64,000 nucleotides of DNA from JBCCGL01 sp039029275. Lineage in GTDB: Bacteria > Pseudomonadota > Gammaproteobacteria > JBCCGL01. The notes beneath the pieces were generated by a model. It was not told the origin of the DNA. It saw only the letters and a program-made list of their open reading frames with translations, and searched no databases. Positions 9,463-18,217 of this stretch are shown here, piece after piece. Positions within the stretch are counted from its first letter, which is position 1, and each line of letters starts with the position of its first letter. The stretch spans positions 310,001-374,000 of the forward strand of contig JBCCGL010000002.1 of the NCBI GenBank assembly GCA_039029275.1. Direction: 5' to 3'. The translations under genes were made by a program, and so were the position numbers.

Positions 9463-10259
9463 AAGGGATTGGTTGAATCAAGCGATTCTTTTCTACGTTT
9501 CGGTTGGATAACGGGAATGCCGTCGCTGTCGAACAGCCGTTCGATATCGACGTCATATATGTCTGAAATTGTTTCTGGCTGTAGAACATCCATGGGTGCT
9601 CCCCTTGCCTGAATACTGCCGTCTTTAAGTAAAAACAAATGATCAGCGTATTGCGCGGCGAGGCTTAAATCATGAATCACCATGACGGTAATCAATTCGC
9701 GCTGTTTGGTTTCTCGAGCCACGTGTTCGAGCAAGACGGCCTGGTGATGCATGTCCAGCGCGCTGACCGGTTCATCGAGCATCAGGATTTCCGGTTGCCC
9801 TAACAAGACCTGTGCAAACAGAATCAATTGACGCTGGCCGCCGCTAAGGCTTTGGATGTCGCGTTGCGCAAGGTGCAGACATCCCACTTTATCCATTGCC
9901 TGCAGTGCGTTTTCCAATACTTCCTCGCCAACGTGCATCGAGAGTGCGCTTAGTTGGCCGAGCAAAACGACTTCGAGTGCCGAAAGGCTGGCGGATATAA
10001 ATGTGTCCTGCGGCATGTAACCGATGGGAGCGCGCCAGGTTTGCAACGCAACGTCCTGAAGTTGGGTCTCTCCATAAACGACCCTGCCGCCCGCAAGTTC
10101 GACTTCACCAAATATCGCTTTCAAAAGCGTCGACTTGCCGACGCCGTTTGGTCCGAGAATTGCGTTGACCTGTCCCTTGATCAATTCCAGCGACAGATTT
10201 TTCGCGATCGGGGTTTCTCCCCGAATGATCGAAATATTGCTCAGGCTGAGGCTGTTCAT
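9459..10259 (-). CDS. ABC transporter ATPase, FecE/BtuD type
   Basis: This is the 266-residue ATPase of an iron-complex/corrinoid importer. The Walker A motif GPNGVGKST is near residues 37-45, the signature LSGGQRQ near 139-145 and Walker B ILMLDEP near 158-164, followed by SALD and a switch histidine in VMVIHDLS. The family pairs with FecCD-type permeases, and the adjacent gene is one; the two overlap by four bases. It powers import of a chelated metal or cofactor across the inner membrane. A C-terminal tail of about 30 residues rich in Arg and Lys is not part of the core fold. Confidence 0.9.
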   Translation of the reverse strand: MNSLSLSNISIIRGETPIAKNLSLELIKGQVNAILGPNGVGKSTLLKAIFGEVELAGGRVVYGETQLQDVALQTWRAPIGYMPQDTFISASLSALEVVLLGQLSALSMHVGEEVLENALQAMDKVGCLHLAQRDIQSLSGGQRQLILFAQVLLGQPEILMLDEPVSALDMHHQAVLLEHVARETKQRELITVMVIHDLSLAAQYADHLFLLKDGSIQARGAPMDVLQPETISDIYDVDIERLFDSDGIPVIQPKRRKESLDSTNPL

Positions 10260-11299
10260 TTACGGCTCAGCATGATCCAGAAGAAAAACGGCACGCCAAT
10301 AAACGAGGTGACAATGCCAACCGGAAAGAGCGCGCCGGGTACCAGCACCTTGGACAACACCGAAGCAACTGACAGAAAGGCGGCCCCAACCACCATTGAC
10401 AGCGGTAGAAAAAAACGCTGGTCTTCGCCAACTAACATGCGCGCAACGTGAGGCGCCACGAGACCGATAAAACCGATTACGCCGACAAAACTAATCGCCA
10501 CGGCGGTCATAACTGCGACGAAAAACAATACCCGGAGCCTTAGTGCTTTTGTGTTGACACCCACGCTCGACGCGCGCTCTTCACCAAGCCGCAAAGCGGT
10601 TAGTTGCCAGGCATCTTTGAATAGAAAAGCCGTGCAAATGACGGTTACCACCGTTGTAAAGGCGAGATTTTCCCAGGTCGCCTTGGTCAAGCTACCAAAC
10701 AGCCAAAACAAAATTTGCTGGCTGACTTCCGGGGCAGAAAGGTATTGCACCAGAGATAAGACGGATTGAAAGAAGAACAGAAGCGCGATGCCTGCAAGGA
10801 CCAACATTTCGGAGGAGAGGCGACGCATTGAGGCGAATACAAACAATATGCCCGCAGCAAACATTGTCATTGTAAAAGCGCCCACCGGCACTGCTAATGT
10901 CACCGGCAGTCCAAAGCCCCCGAAGGCGATGACAATCGATGCACCGAGTCCTGCCGCCGCCGCTAAACCAAGCGTGTAAGGGCTCGCCATAGGGTTGTTT
11001 AACAGCGTTTGGATTTCCGCACCACCGACTCCCAGCGCCGCGCCAACGCTAAGCGCCATCAGCGCCATGGGCAGGCGCAGGTCGAATACGATGACACTCG
11101 TCATTGCGTCGACATCGTCTGCCAGCAGCAGGGTTCTCAACACTTCGCCCGGCGCCAACATCGATGGCCCCGTGGCGACATCCAGAATCAGGCTTGCGAG
11201 ACAAAATAAGGCAAAGCCAAGAATCATACGCCAGCGCCGACTTTCCAGTCGGCGCTGGCTTTTCAAGGCCGAGCTTATGGTTGCGGGTTCGAGCGGCAT
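10256..11299 (-). CDS. ABC transporter permease, FecCD family
   Basis: This 347-residue, very hydrophobic protein matches the FecCD/BtuC permease family in length and in the motifs GGAEIQTLLNNPMASPYTLG (near residues 88-107) and GFIGLVAPHVARMLVG (near 272-287), which are strongly conserved. About ten membrane helices are expected. It lies 20 bases after the binding-protein gene and overlaps the ATPase gene by four bases, so all three components of an importer are encoded together. Such permeases carry iron-siderophore, haem or cobalamin; the cargo is not visible from the sequence. Confidence 0.92.
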   Translation of the reverse strand: MPLEPATISSALKSQRRLESRRWRMILGFALFCLASLILDVATGPSMLAPGEVLRTLLLADDVDAMTSVIVFDLRLPMALMALSVGAALGVGGAEIQTLLNNPMASPYTLGLAAAAGLGASIVIAFGGFGLPVTLAVPVGAFTMTMFAAGILFVFASMRRLSSEMLVLAGIALLFFFQSVLSLVQYLSAPEVSQQILFWLFGSLTKATWENLAFTTVVTVICTAFLFKDAWQLTALRLGEERASSVGVNTKALRLRVLFFVAVMTAVAISFVGVIGFIGLVAPHVARMLVGEDQRFFLPLSMVVGAAFLSVASVLSKVLVPGALFPVGIVTSFIGVPFFFWIMLSRK

Positions 11300-11319
11300 C
11301 GCAACCTCAAGCTATGCGA

Positions 11320-12441
11320 TCAGTCTTTGACTGAAAGGACAAACGTACCTTCCGGAACCACTGGCAAGTATTTCTTGTGGAAGTCGAGGTAGGTTCCATT
11401 CGGGTCCAGATCTTCGAAAAGATCGGGATACATCGCTTTGGCCATGTACTGGATCATCGCCTGATCGGCCAGCGTTCGTGAAGCACCCTGATACAAACCA
11501 AACAGGTTTTGATTCTTGATGGCGGGAAGTTCAGACCAGCCTGTGCGCGTTTCAAATCCCTTCAATCGGCGCAGCGCTTCTTGCTTGGGAATATCCACGC
11601 CCATTACAAGCGCTTCATCGTTCTTATTCAGTTCGGTTTCACGGCCAGAGATAAAAATCGCTTGGGGTTTAGCTGCGAGGACCTGCTCAGGGTTCATGAG
11701 ACCCCACCAGTCAACATAAGGTGCCGCAATGTTATCGCCTCCCGCCAGGGTTACAAGCGCACCCCACATGTTTTTACCGTAGGTGAAGCTGGGTTCTTTA
11801 GGGCCTTTTTTCCCAAACTCGATGTACGCGCGTGGACGCGGGCGGCCGTCGTCAGAAATTCGCTTCGCAATCATCTCGGCGTTCGCTTGGTATTCGTTTG
11901 CGAGTTGTGTCGCGCGCTCTTCCGCGCCGGAAATTTTACCCAGCAGCAAAGTGGTATTGACATGCCGTTCGATAGTCTGCGCGTTATAGTCGACCACGAC
12001 GATGGGAATACCGGCTTTTTCGATACGGTCAGCGTCCGGACCCAGTGCCTGGAACTGCCAATCCGCAAGAATCACAACCTCGGGCTTGAGTGACAGCAGT
12101 TTTTCTACAGAAAAGGTGCCGGCTTCGACTTCGCCGACGTCAGCAATTTCGTCGAGTTGAGGTAATTTCTTTACGAACAGTTCCCAGCTTTTGGGCGTCC
12201 ACACGGTCCAGACATCCTTGGAAAAGCCAACTACGTTTTCGAACGCTTCAACGCCGCCGATCGCCATGTAATCGGTGTAGTAAAATCCCAGGAGTACTTT
12301 TTTTGCGGGTAATTCGACGCTTACTTCCCGGCCCAAAACATCTGTGAGAACCTCAGTTTTTGCCTGCGCGCTGGACGCTAGCGCAAAAACCGAGATCGCT
12401 GCAGCGAGTGCGCCTGCAGATAGTCGTTTAAAGAGAGTCAT
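11320..12441 (-). CDS. Periplasmic metal-complex binding protein (FecB/BtuF-type)
   Basis: This is a 373-residue class III solute-binding protein with a signal peptide (residues 1-27, ending at SAQAK). The domain starts with TDVLGREVSVELP and contains the typical SVEKLLSLKPEVVIL strand and the long backbone helix around residues 160-195. No lipobox cysteine follows the signal, so it is soluble in the periplasm. It opens the five-gene operon reading leftwards. A Fur-box-like element is at 12597-12615, about 155 bases upstream, so iron repression is likely. Compared with classic FecB it is slightly long and unusually rich in aromatic residues around residues 240-250 (YVDWWGLMNPEQ), which may shape ligand preference. 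Confidence 0.88.
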   Translation of the reverse strand: MTLFKRLSAGALAAAISVFALASSAQAKTEVLTDVLGREVSVELPAKKVLLGFYYTDYMAIGGVEAFENVVGFSKDVWTVWTPKSWELFVKKLPQLDEIADVGEVEAGTFSVEKLLSLKPEVVILADWQFQALGPDADRIEKAGIPIVVVDYNAQTIERHVNTTLLLGKISGAEERATQLANEYQANAEMIAKRISDDGRPRPRAYIEFGKKGPKEPSFTYGKNMWGALVTLAGGDNIAAPYVDWWGLMNPEQVLAAKPQAIFISGRETELNKNDEALVMGVDIPKQEALRRLKGFETRTGWSELPAIKNQNLFGLYQGASRTLADQAMIQYMAKAMYPDLFEDLDPNGTYLDFHKKYLPVVPEGTFVLSVKD

Positions 12442-12763
12442 TACATTTTCTCCAAATGGTGATTTAGCAACTGAGTAGCTCAGGTGTGAAACAACCTAAT
12501 CGCGCGAATTAAACTCGGCTGATCAACAATGTCATTGGCCAAATGACTTCGAAGGTCGTTCGGATTTCAGTCACGATAAGTTAGCTATTTCAGTATGAGA
12601 ATGATATGCATTCACAACCAAAGAATATGGTGAGTTAATACGATCAGACAACGAATGATGCTGTTTTATCGGGCTTAAACAGCATCAAAATCTGCGGTCT
12701 TGATTCATACTCCGGCGGTAAATTATTAGCTACCAAAAGCAGGAAATAGGGGAAGCTAGCGCA
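12442..12763. other. Intergenic region with divergent promoters and a Fur box
   Basis: This 322-base gap separates the leftward importer operon from a rightward GNAT gene. It holds the Fur-box-like palindrome annotated separately. A possible minus-strand promoter is TTGGTT (complement of 12616-12621), 18 bases, then CATACT (complement of 12592-12597); the palindrome fills the spacer exactly. No gene is recognised inside. A leader of about 140 bases would precede the binding-protein start. Confidence 0.5.
12597..12615. promoter_or_regulatory. Fur-box-like operator of the importer operon
   Basis: The 19-base sequence GAGAATGATATGCATTCAC matches 14 of 19 positions of the classic Fur consensus (GATAATGATAATCATTATC) and is itself a near-palindrome. 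It sits between candidate -35 and -10 hexamers on the minus strand, where bound Fur would block RNA polymerase. This fits the iron-type ABC importer it precedes. Confidence 0.65.
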
Positions 12764-13627
12764 GTGTTGTCTGAAGAGTTGACAGTAGACTCCTATGAAA
12801 TCAGGATCGCGAGGATGCAAGCTGAGGATATTCCCAGCTTGCATGAACTCTCACTGTCTGTGAGATGGCCGCATCGAGCTGAAGACTGGGCGGAACTACA
12901 AAAAGTCGGCGAAGGCTTCGTAGCGCGCGATCTGATAGGCCGGCTTATTTGTTCGATGATGTGGTTCCCCATGGGATCAAACTACGCCAGCGTTGGAATG
13001 GGGATATCTTCGCCACGGCTGCAATCACTGGGGGCTGGCCGTTGGTTAGCGCAACACGTTGGGCAGGAAATCGGCGACAGGAACGTATTTTTAAATGCGA
13101 CCGGCGACTCCCTGCGACTCTGTTTGAGTTTCAATTTCCAGACTGTTCGACCGGTCTTTCATCATAACGGCTTGGCTGAAACGAATTCCCGCGTTTTACC
13201 GCGCGTAGCGCAGATGCAAACCGCTGATTTTGAGGCAATCGAGCAACTCGACGCTGTCGCGATGGGGTTTAATCGAAGGCGAATAATTCCGAGCCTGTTA
13301 GCTGTTTCGGAAGGAACGTTGATTCGTGAAAGTGGCGATATCACGGGTTTTGCGCTTTGCCGAAAATTCGGTCGCGGTCGCGTCATTGGACCAATCGTTG
13401 CAGCAAATGAAGATGATGCCATCGCGTTGATCGATCCATTTATCAAGGCCAATCCTGGTGTTTTTTTCAGAGTGGACACGTATCAAGACAGCGGTCCGTT
13501 TCGAGACTATCTTGTCGAAGCAGGAATAACACTTCACGAAACTGCGACAATGATGGTCCGCGGCAGCTTGCCCTCTCACAGAGGAAACGCGATCACTTTT
13601 GGGCTGGCGAGCCAGGCCTTCGGTTAG
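12764..13627 (+). CDS. GNAT family acetyltransferase with C-terminal Acetyltransf_18-like half
   Basis: This 287-residue protein has two GNAT-like halves. The N-terminal half (about residues 10-130) includes the acetyl-CoA-loop-like segment SLGAGRWLAQHV; the C-terminal half contains ITGFALCRKFGRGRVIGPIV, the pattern of the YitH/Acetyltransf_18 domain. The start is GTG 12764 with AGGGGA upstream; TTG 12767 is an alternative. The substrate is unknown. It is divergent from the importer operon and shares its Fur-box intergenic region, so iron could affect it. The next gene, an Lrp-type regulator, has its own promoter. Confidence 0.7.
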   Translation: MLSEELTVDSYEIRIARMQAEDIPSLHELSLSVRWPHRAEDWAELQKVGEGFVARDLIGRLICSMMWFPMGSNYASVGMGISSPRLQSLGAGRWLAQHVGQEIGDRNVFLNATGDSLRLCLSFNFQTVRPVFHHNGLAETNSRVLPRVAQMQTADFEAIEQLDAVAMGFNRRRIIPSLLAVSEGTLIRESGDITGFALCRKFGRGRVIGPIVAANEDDAIALIDPFIKANPGVFFRVDTYQDSGPFRDYLVEAGITLHETATMMVRGSLPSHRGNAITFGLASQAFG

Positions 13628-13791
13628 CCAGATTGAGTGCCCGGGTGCCGCTTGATCGTTTGTCAAAGCGATGGCATTTGTATACTGCGTCTTTTCCTCG
13701 CGGATTGAATTCATCTTTCGAATTTTTCCCCCATCGGCCACTGAGTAATTCGTTGTCGAAAATTTAAGTTTTGTCATTTGTCTGATGTAAA

Positions 13792-13806
13792 TGTCAATCA
13801 TTATCA
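13792..13806. promoter_or_regulatory. Fur-box-like operator before the Lrp/AsnC gene
   Basis: TGTCAATCATTATCA matches 12 of the 14 defined positions of the 7-1-7 Fur consensus TGATAATNATTATCA. A near-perfect -10 box, TACAAT, lies immediately downstream at 13809-13814, so a bound repressor would cover the promoter core. The start codon of the Lrp/AsnC gene is 115 bases downstream. Confidence 0.65.
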
Positions 13807-13920
13807 TTTACAATATCGCCGCATTACGTTGCCTCGCGTTTCATTGTTCACCGACTTAAGGTGCGCAAAAAGTCCGCCGCAGAGGCGTCTAGCCTAACGC
13901 GGGATTCGTGACGAGGTTTA

Positions 13921-14400
13921 ATGATTCAAATGAAGTTAGACCGAACGGATATCAAGATTCTGCAGGAGTTGCAGATGAATGGACGGATGACAAATACGGA
14001 GTTGGCTGAACGCGTCGCGCTGTCTCCAAGCCCGTGTCTTCAGCGAATCAAGAAACTGCACAAAAACGGATTTATATCGGGTTACTCGGCGCAAATTGAT
14101 ATAAACAAACTTGGCAGCTACGTGACGATATTTTCTGAAGTCACGCTGAAAAGCCATCACCCACAAGATACCCAACGATTTCAAAACGAAATTGCAAAAA
14201 TAGATCAGGTGATCGAATGCCATTTGATATCTGCCGGGTACGACTACCTGCTCAAATTCATCGCGAAGAACATAGGGGAGTATCAGGAAATTATGGAGAA
14301 ACTGGTTGATAGCGACGCGGGTATAGAGAAATACTTTAGCTTTGTGGTGATGAAATCTGTAGTCGCTAACAAGTGCATCCCTTTACATGTGATCACTTGA
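13921..14400 (+). CDS. Lrp/AsnC family transcriptional regulator
   Basis: This 159-residue protein begins with the AsnC-type winged helix: LDRTDIKILQELQMNGR, then the recognition region ALSPSPCLQRIKKL. A C-terminal RAM (ligand-binding, oligomerising) domain follows from about residue 65 to 155. Family members form octamers or hexadecamers and sense amino acids. GAGG upstream supports ATG 13921; ATG 13930 is also possible. A strong Fur-box-like site lies in the promoter region, so this regulator may itself be iron-repressed. Its targets may include the neighbouring importer operon and GNAT gene, which is inference. Confidence 0.85.
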   Translation: MIQMKLDRTDIKILQELQMNGRMTNTELAERVALSPSPCLQRIKKLHKNGFISGYSAQIDINKLGSYVTIFSEVTLKSHHPQDTQRFQNEIAKIDQVIECHLISAGYDYLLKFIAKNIGEYQEIMEKLVDSDAGIEKYFSFVVMKSVVANKCIPLHVIT

Positions 14401-14656
14401 TCTCTAGCCGTTAAATGACGTGTATGTTTGGGTTTGAATGTCGTTCGTTTGAGTTATGCAACTATTAATACCGCGAGCAGGCAATGTTGGGGCGACTGAG
14501 AATTCAATTCAGTGGTCTTTGTGTTGATAAAGCTCGGGTTGAGAGTCTCAAAAATTTGTTAGGCAGTGTTTTAATTTCATGGTCTAGCAGAGGAATTAGC
14601 CACCACTTTTTCACGCGCGCCTGCAGTCTTGAGCGTTCGTTACTTGTATCACCAAG

Positions 14657-15760
14657 CTATTCAAATAGCCCGATTTGATCACCTGATTGTTGCGGAGGTT
14701 TGAACGCCGAGCAGTTCAGAGCAACATCTCTTATGCCCAGGTTGTATTGGGTTCGAGCTCGAGCAAAACGCTTTTCAATAATCAGCGCAAATGCGCCGCT
14801 TCCGCGCATGCGATGGCCAAAGCGGCTGTCGTAGTTTTTTCCGCCTTGTGTATCGCGCACACGTTTCATTACGTGTTCCGCTTTCAATGGGTAGTGGGTC
14901 TGCAGCCATTCCTCAAACAAACAGGCGACTTCCAAAGGTAGCCGCAACAGAATGTATCCAGCGCTTGTTGCACCGGCACTGGCGACTGCTTCAACTATTG
15001 ATTCTAACTCAGGATCTGTGAGCACGGGAATCACCGGTGCGATCAATGTTGTAACAGGAATACCAGCTTCGGCAAGTGCAGCTATCGTGTGCAACCGCCT
15101 TTGGGGAGCGGTGGCGCGAGGTTCCAGCTTGCGGGCGAGCGTGCCGTCAAGCGTCGTTACGCTGACGCAAACAGAGGCCTGATTGCGGCTCGCCATATCG
15201 GTGAGAATATCGATGTCGCGCTCGACCATAGACGATTTGGTGACTATCGAGACCGGATGATTGAAATCTCGCAGCACTTCGAGAATCGAGCGGGTAATCT
15301 TGAGTTGCCTTTCAATCGGCTGATACGCATCTGTATTAATGCCCAGCGCAACCGGTTGGCATTGATACCCCGATTTGCGCAGTTCTTTGCTTAACAGCTT
15401 GGCCGCGTTTGGCTTGCTAAACAGGCGGGTTTCGAAATCGATTCCGGGAGAAAATCCAAGGTAGGCGTGCGAAGGGCGCGCAAAGCAATACACACACCCA
15501 TGCTCACACCCCCGATACGGATTGATGGAACGGTCAAAGGGTACGTCCGGAGATTGGTTAAACGCGAGCACGCTGCGTGTACTATCGGATTGAACGGTCG
15601 TTTTAAGTGCAACTGTGTCTTGTTCAAAGTCGGACCAACCATCGTCAAACGGTTCGATGGTTTGGTGCTCATATCTACCCGTTGTGTTGCTAACGGCACC
15701 GCGCCCTTTGTAAGGTTTCCGATCCACTATCGGATTCCGTTTACCCCAGCGTACGCCCAT
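14657..15760 (-). CDS. PA0069 family radical SAM protein
   Basis: This 367-residue protein carries the radical SAM cluster motif CEHGCVYC (Cys-x3-Cys-x2-Cys) inside NPYRGCEHGCVYCFARPSH, which is diagnostic for the PA0069/SplB-like family. GRGAVSN near the N-terminus and the KSSMVERDIDIL segment also fit. Radical SAM enzymes cleave S-adenosylmethionine to start radical chemistry; the target of this family is not established, although distant relatives repair the spore photoproduct. It is convergent with the Lrp gene and separated by about 255 bases with nothing recognisable. Confidence 0.88.
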   Translation of the reverse strand: MGVRWGKRNPIVDRKPYKGRGAVSNTTGRYEHQTIEPFDDGWSDFEQDTVALKTTVQSDSTRSVLAFNQSPDVPFDRSINPYRGCEHGCVYCFARPSHAYLGFSPGIDFETRLFSKPNAAKLLSKELRKSGYQCQPVALGINTDAYQPIERQLKITRSILEVLRDFNHPVSIVTKSSMVERDIDILTDMASRNQASVCVSVTTLDGTLARKLEPRATAPQRRLHTIAALAEAGIPVTTLIAPVIPVLTDPELESIVEAVASAGATSAGYILLRLPLEVACLFEEWLQTHYPLKAEHVMKRVRDTQGGKNYDSRFGHRMRGSGAFALIIEKRFARARTQYNLGIRDVALNCSAFKPPQQSGDQIGLFE

Positions 15761-15908
15761 GCCAAGCGAGACGCTGATTTAAGAGGCAACTGTAAAAAAT
15801 TGATTATTAACACAATTGCTGTTTCGCCGAATTTGCTCACGCTAACGTGCTTGCACCCATCGAATCATGACGGTATGTTTTGACCAAATTATAGGGCAGG
15901 TGAAATCC

Positions 15909-16583
15909 GTGAAGCATACACGATCAATCACACTGGGCGTTGTCGCACTAGGCCTGTCGGCAACAGTAAACTCTGCACAAATCAGTGTCCACGTTACTGA
16001 CGGCCAACTCGGAAAATCGTTAAGTGGGGCGGCAGTATGCCTGGGAACACCGGCCAATCCCGTCCAGTTTGGTGGCCAACTCACGCAAGAGAATGGCCAT
16101 GCTGTGTTTGACGACGTCCCCGAGACGCCTTTGGTGTTGACGATTTCGAGAACGGACTATACAGGTTATCAACGCACTCACGGCGCCAAGCAGTTTGATA
16201 TCACCCTGCAGGTTGGTCTGCAGAGTGGCGGACTTGGCCCATTGTGCGAATTGGGAGAGCTTTCAAACCTGCCGCAGATGACTGACGGTGCAATTACGGT
16301 GAGTGCATTGAAGTTGAATGGCGGCGCGCGTTCGACCGGTTCGCGTGAGATTACGATCAACGCCAGTACAACAGGGGCGCCTACACACTACCGCGTGGCC
16401 GAACACTGGTCGTTTGACGGAGCGGAATGGTTGGAACTCAGCGGAACGCCCAAGTTCACTCTCAGCCGCGGCGCGGGGAGCAAGGCGATTTATTTTCAAG
16501 TGCGAAGGCTGAAGTCGCTGGCAGGCGGTGAAGTGGAAAGCCTCTCGGGAATTGCCCAGACGAGTATTGTGTTGACGAATTAA
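15909..16583 (+). CDS. Secreted protein with carboxypeptidase-regulatory-like domain
   Basis: This protein of about 224 residues has a signal peptide (KHTRSITLGVVALGL...VNSAQ). GTG 15909 is chosen because AGGGCAGG lies about eight bases upstream; the frame is open from ATG 15867, which would bury the signal peptide. Residues after cleavage (ISVHVTDGQLGKSLSGAAVCL, then NGHAVFDDVPETPLVLTISR) resemble the beta-sandwich CarboxypepD_reg-like fold used to display loops on secreted proteins. The rest (TTGAPTHYRVAEHWSFDGAEW and a FQVRRLKS strand) looks like another beta-rich domain with no known motif. Function unknown; likely periplasmic or secreted. Confidence 0.6.
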   Translation: MKHTRSITLGVVALGLSATVNSAQISVHVTDGQLGKSLSGAAVCLGTPANPVQFGGQLTQENGHAVFDDVPETPLVLTISRTDYTGYQRTHGAKQFDITLQVGLQSGGLGPLCELGELSNLPQMTDGAITVSALKLNGGARSTGSREITINASTTGAPTHYRVAEHWSFDGAEWLELSGTPKFTLSRGAGSKAIYFQVRRLKSLAGGEVESLSGIAQTSIVLTN

Positions 16584-16592
16584 TCGTCCCGC

Positions 16593-16778
16593 TCAGGTTT
16601 TGATTGACTCGACTTCCTCTTGCGAGAGCGATCGTGCTTCTGACTCGAGCATGACAGGAATATCGTTGCGAATAGGATAAGCCAGGGCGCTGGCACGACA
16701 CCAGAGTTCTTCACCCTTTTGCACGAGCTTCGCCTTGGTTACCGGGCAAACTAATATTTCCAGCAGTTGTTTGTTCAT
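16593..16778 (-). CDS. Trm112/YcaR family small protein
   Basis: This 61-residue protein has the hallmark opening LLEILVCPVTKAKL and the middle segment AYPIRNDIPVML shared by Trm112 and YcaR. In eukaryotes and archaea Trm112 activates several methyltransferases; the bacterial small protein is often found beside lpxK and kdsB. Here the usual neighbours are absent. The length is exactly that of the family. It is convergent with the preceding secreted protein, nine bases apart. Confidence 0.85.
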   Translation of the reverse strand: MNKQLLEILVCPVTKAKLVQKGEELWCRASALAYPIRNDIPVMLESEARSLSQEEVESIKT

Positions 16779-16865
16779 TGCTCTCTCGGCTGCGGTATCA
16801 TCTATGGGCAGTAGTATACGACGATGAAAGCGGGTATTCGGATCAAAATTACATAATAACGACTA

Positions 16866-18212
16866 ATGGATTTTACACAGCTCACTCATTTCGAACTTTA
16901 TCTCCTGTTTTTCCTCGCAGGTGTTTTAGTGACTGCCTTGATTGCCTGGATTGTTTTGCGTGCCAAGCTAAACGCGCAACGCCAGTACGTCGATGTGCAA
17001 TTGCAAGCGTCGGAAAAATTGCAGTTAGAGCGCGATCATCAAATCCAGAAACTCGAAGCGCGCGCGGAGCAACAGCTTGTCGATTCGGAAAATGCCAGTA
17101 AACGAAATGCCGAACTTGCAGCGGCTTTGTCGTCTACCCGCGTAGAACTGGATATGACGCGCAAGGACGCACAGGAAAAATTGCAGTTTCAACAACAGGA
17201 ACGCGAGCGGCTGAAAATTGAATTCGAAAATCTTGCGCAAAAAATACTCGATGAGAAAAGCCAAAAATTTACCGATCAGAATATTCAGAACATTGGCAAC
17301 GTTCTGAATCCCTTGCGCGAACAGCTCGGCGATTTCAAAAAGCGCGTCGAAGACGTTTACGACAAAGAGGCGAAAGATCGCGCTCAGTTAGCCAGCGAGG
17401 TCAAGCAACTGCAAAATCTGAACGAGCGGATTAGCAAGGACGCAATCAGCTTGACCAATGCGCTTAAAGGTGAGAGCAAAACCCGGGGTAACTGGGGCGA
17501 AGTTGTGCTCGAGCGCATATTGGAAGACGCCGGATTGCGCGAAGGTCACGAGTATCATCGCGAAGTTCAACACAAACAGGAAGACGGTTCTCGCGGCCGG
17601 CCCGATGTCATCATTCATCTACCCGACGGGCACGACCTGATCGTCGATTCAAAAGTCTCGTTGACTGCGTATGAAGAAGCCATGTCGCTAGACCCGGGTG
17701 AGCAGAGAAGTGCGGCGTTGAAAAGACACGTTCAAGCGTTGCAAATTCACCTTAAAGGTTTGAGTGACAAGTCCTATCACACACTTGAAGGGGTCAACAC
17801 GCTGGATTTCGTTTTAATGTTTGTGCCGATTGAGCCCGCGTTGCACGCGGCGTTTGCGGAATCACCCAATATTTTCAGTCAGGCCTACGAGAAAAACATT
17901 TTTATCGTGAGTCCAACCACGCTGCTTATGGCGTGTCGCACTGTACAAAACATCTGGCGCAACGACATGCAAAATAAAAATGCGCTGGAGATCTCACGAC
18001 AAGCTGGCGCGTTGCTGGATAAGTTCAGCGGATTTTATGATGACCTGGAACAAGTCGGTCGGCATATGAACAAGGCCAGTGACGTGTTTGAAGATGCAAA
18101 AAAGAAACTCGGTTCAGGACGAGGAAACCTTATCACCAGTGTTCAAAAGCTTGAAAAGCTGGGCGCAAAGGGGAAGAAATCACTGCCCGACTCGTCGCTG
18201 GAGGAGTCGTAA
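16866..18212 (+). CDS. rmuC: DNA recombination protein RmuC
   Basis: This is a 448-residue RmuC. One N-terminal membrane helix (LYLLFFLAGVLVTALIAWIV, about residues 12-31) is followed by a long coiled coil rich in Glu, Gln and Lys up to about residue 130, and then the RmuC domain with GNWGEVVLERILEDAGL and RPDVIIHLPDG..IVDSKVSL, which resembles restriction-nuclease folds. RmuC limits inversion at short inverted repeats in E. coli. The C-terminal tail is Lys-rich and variable, as usual. The start ATG 16866 places the membrane helix at the expected position. Confidence 0.92.
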   Translation: MDFTQLTHFELYLLFFLAGVLVTALIAWIVLRAKLNAQRQYVDVQLQASEKLQLERDHQIQKLEARAEQQLVDSENASKRNAELAAALSSTRVELDMTRKDAQEKLQFQQQERERLKIEFENLAQKILDEKSQKFTDQNIQNIGNVLNPLREQLGDFKKRVEDVYDKEAKDRAQLASEVKQLQNLNERISKDAISLTNALKGESKTRGNWGEVVLERILEDAGLREGHEYHREVQHKQEDGSRGRPDVIIHLPDGHDLIVDSKVSLTAYEEAMSLDPGEQRSAALKRHVQALQIHLKGLSDKSYHTLEGVNTLDFVLMFVPIEPALHAAFAESPNIFSQAYEKNIFIVSPTTLLMACRTVQNIWRNDMQNKNALEISRQAGALLDKFSGFYDDLEQVGRHMNKASDVFEDAKKKLGSGRGNLITSVQKLEKLGAKGKKSLPDSSLEES

Positions 18213-18217
18213 AACGG

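Noticed and set aside
12644..12844. A 66-codon minus-strand frame overlapping the GNAT start
   Set aside because: No ribosome site or family features, and it conflicts with a better supported gene on the other strand.
14484..14678. A 64-codon plus-strand frame between the Lrp and radical SAM genes
   Set aside because: No ribosome site and no recognisable features; it runs into the 3' end of the radical SAM gene on the other strand.
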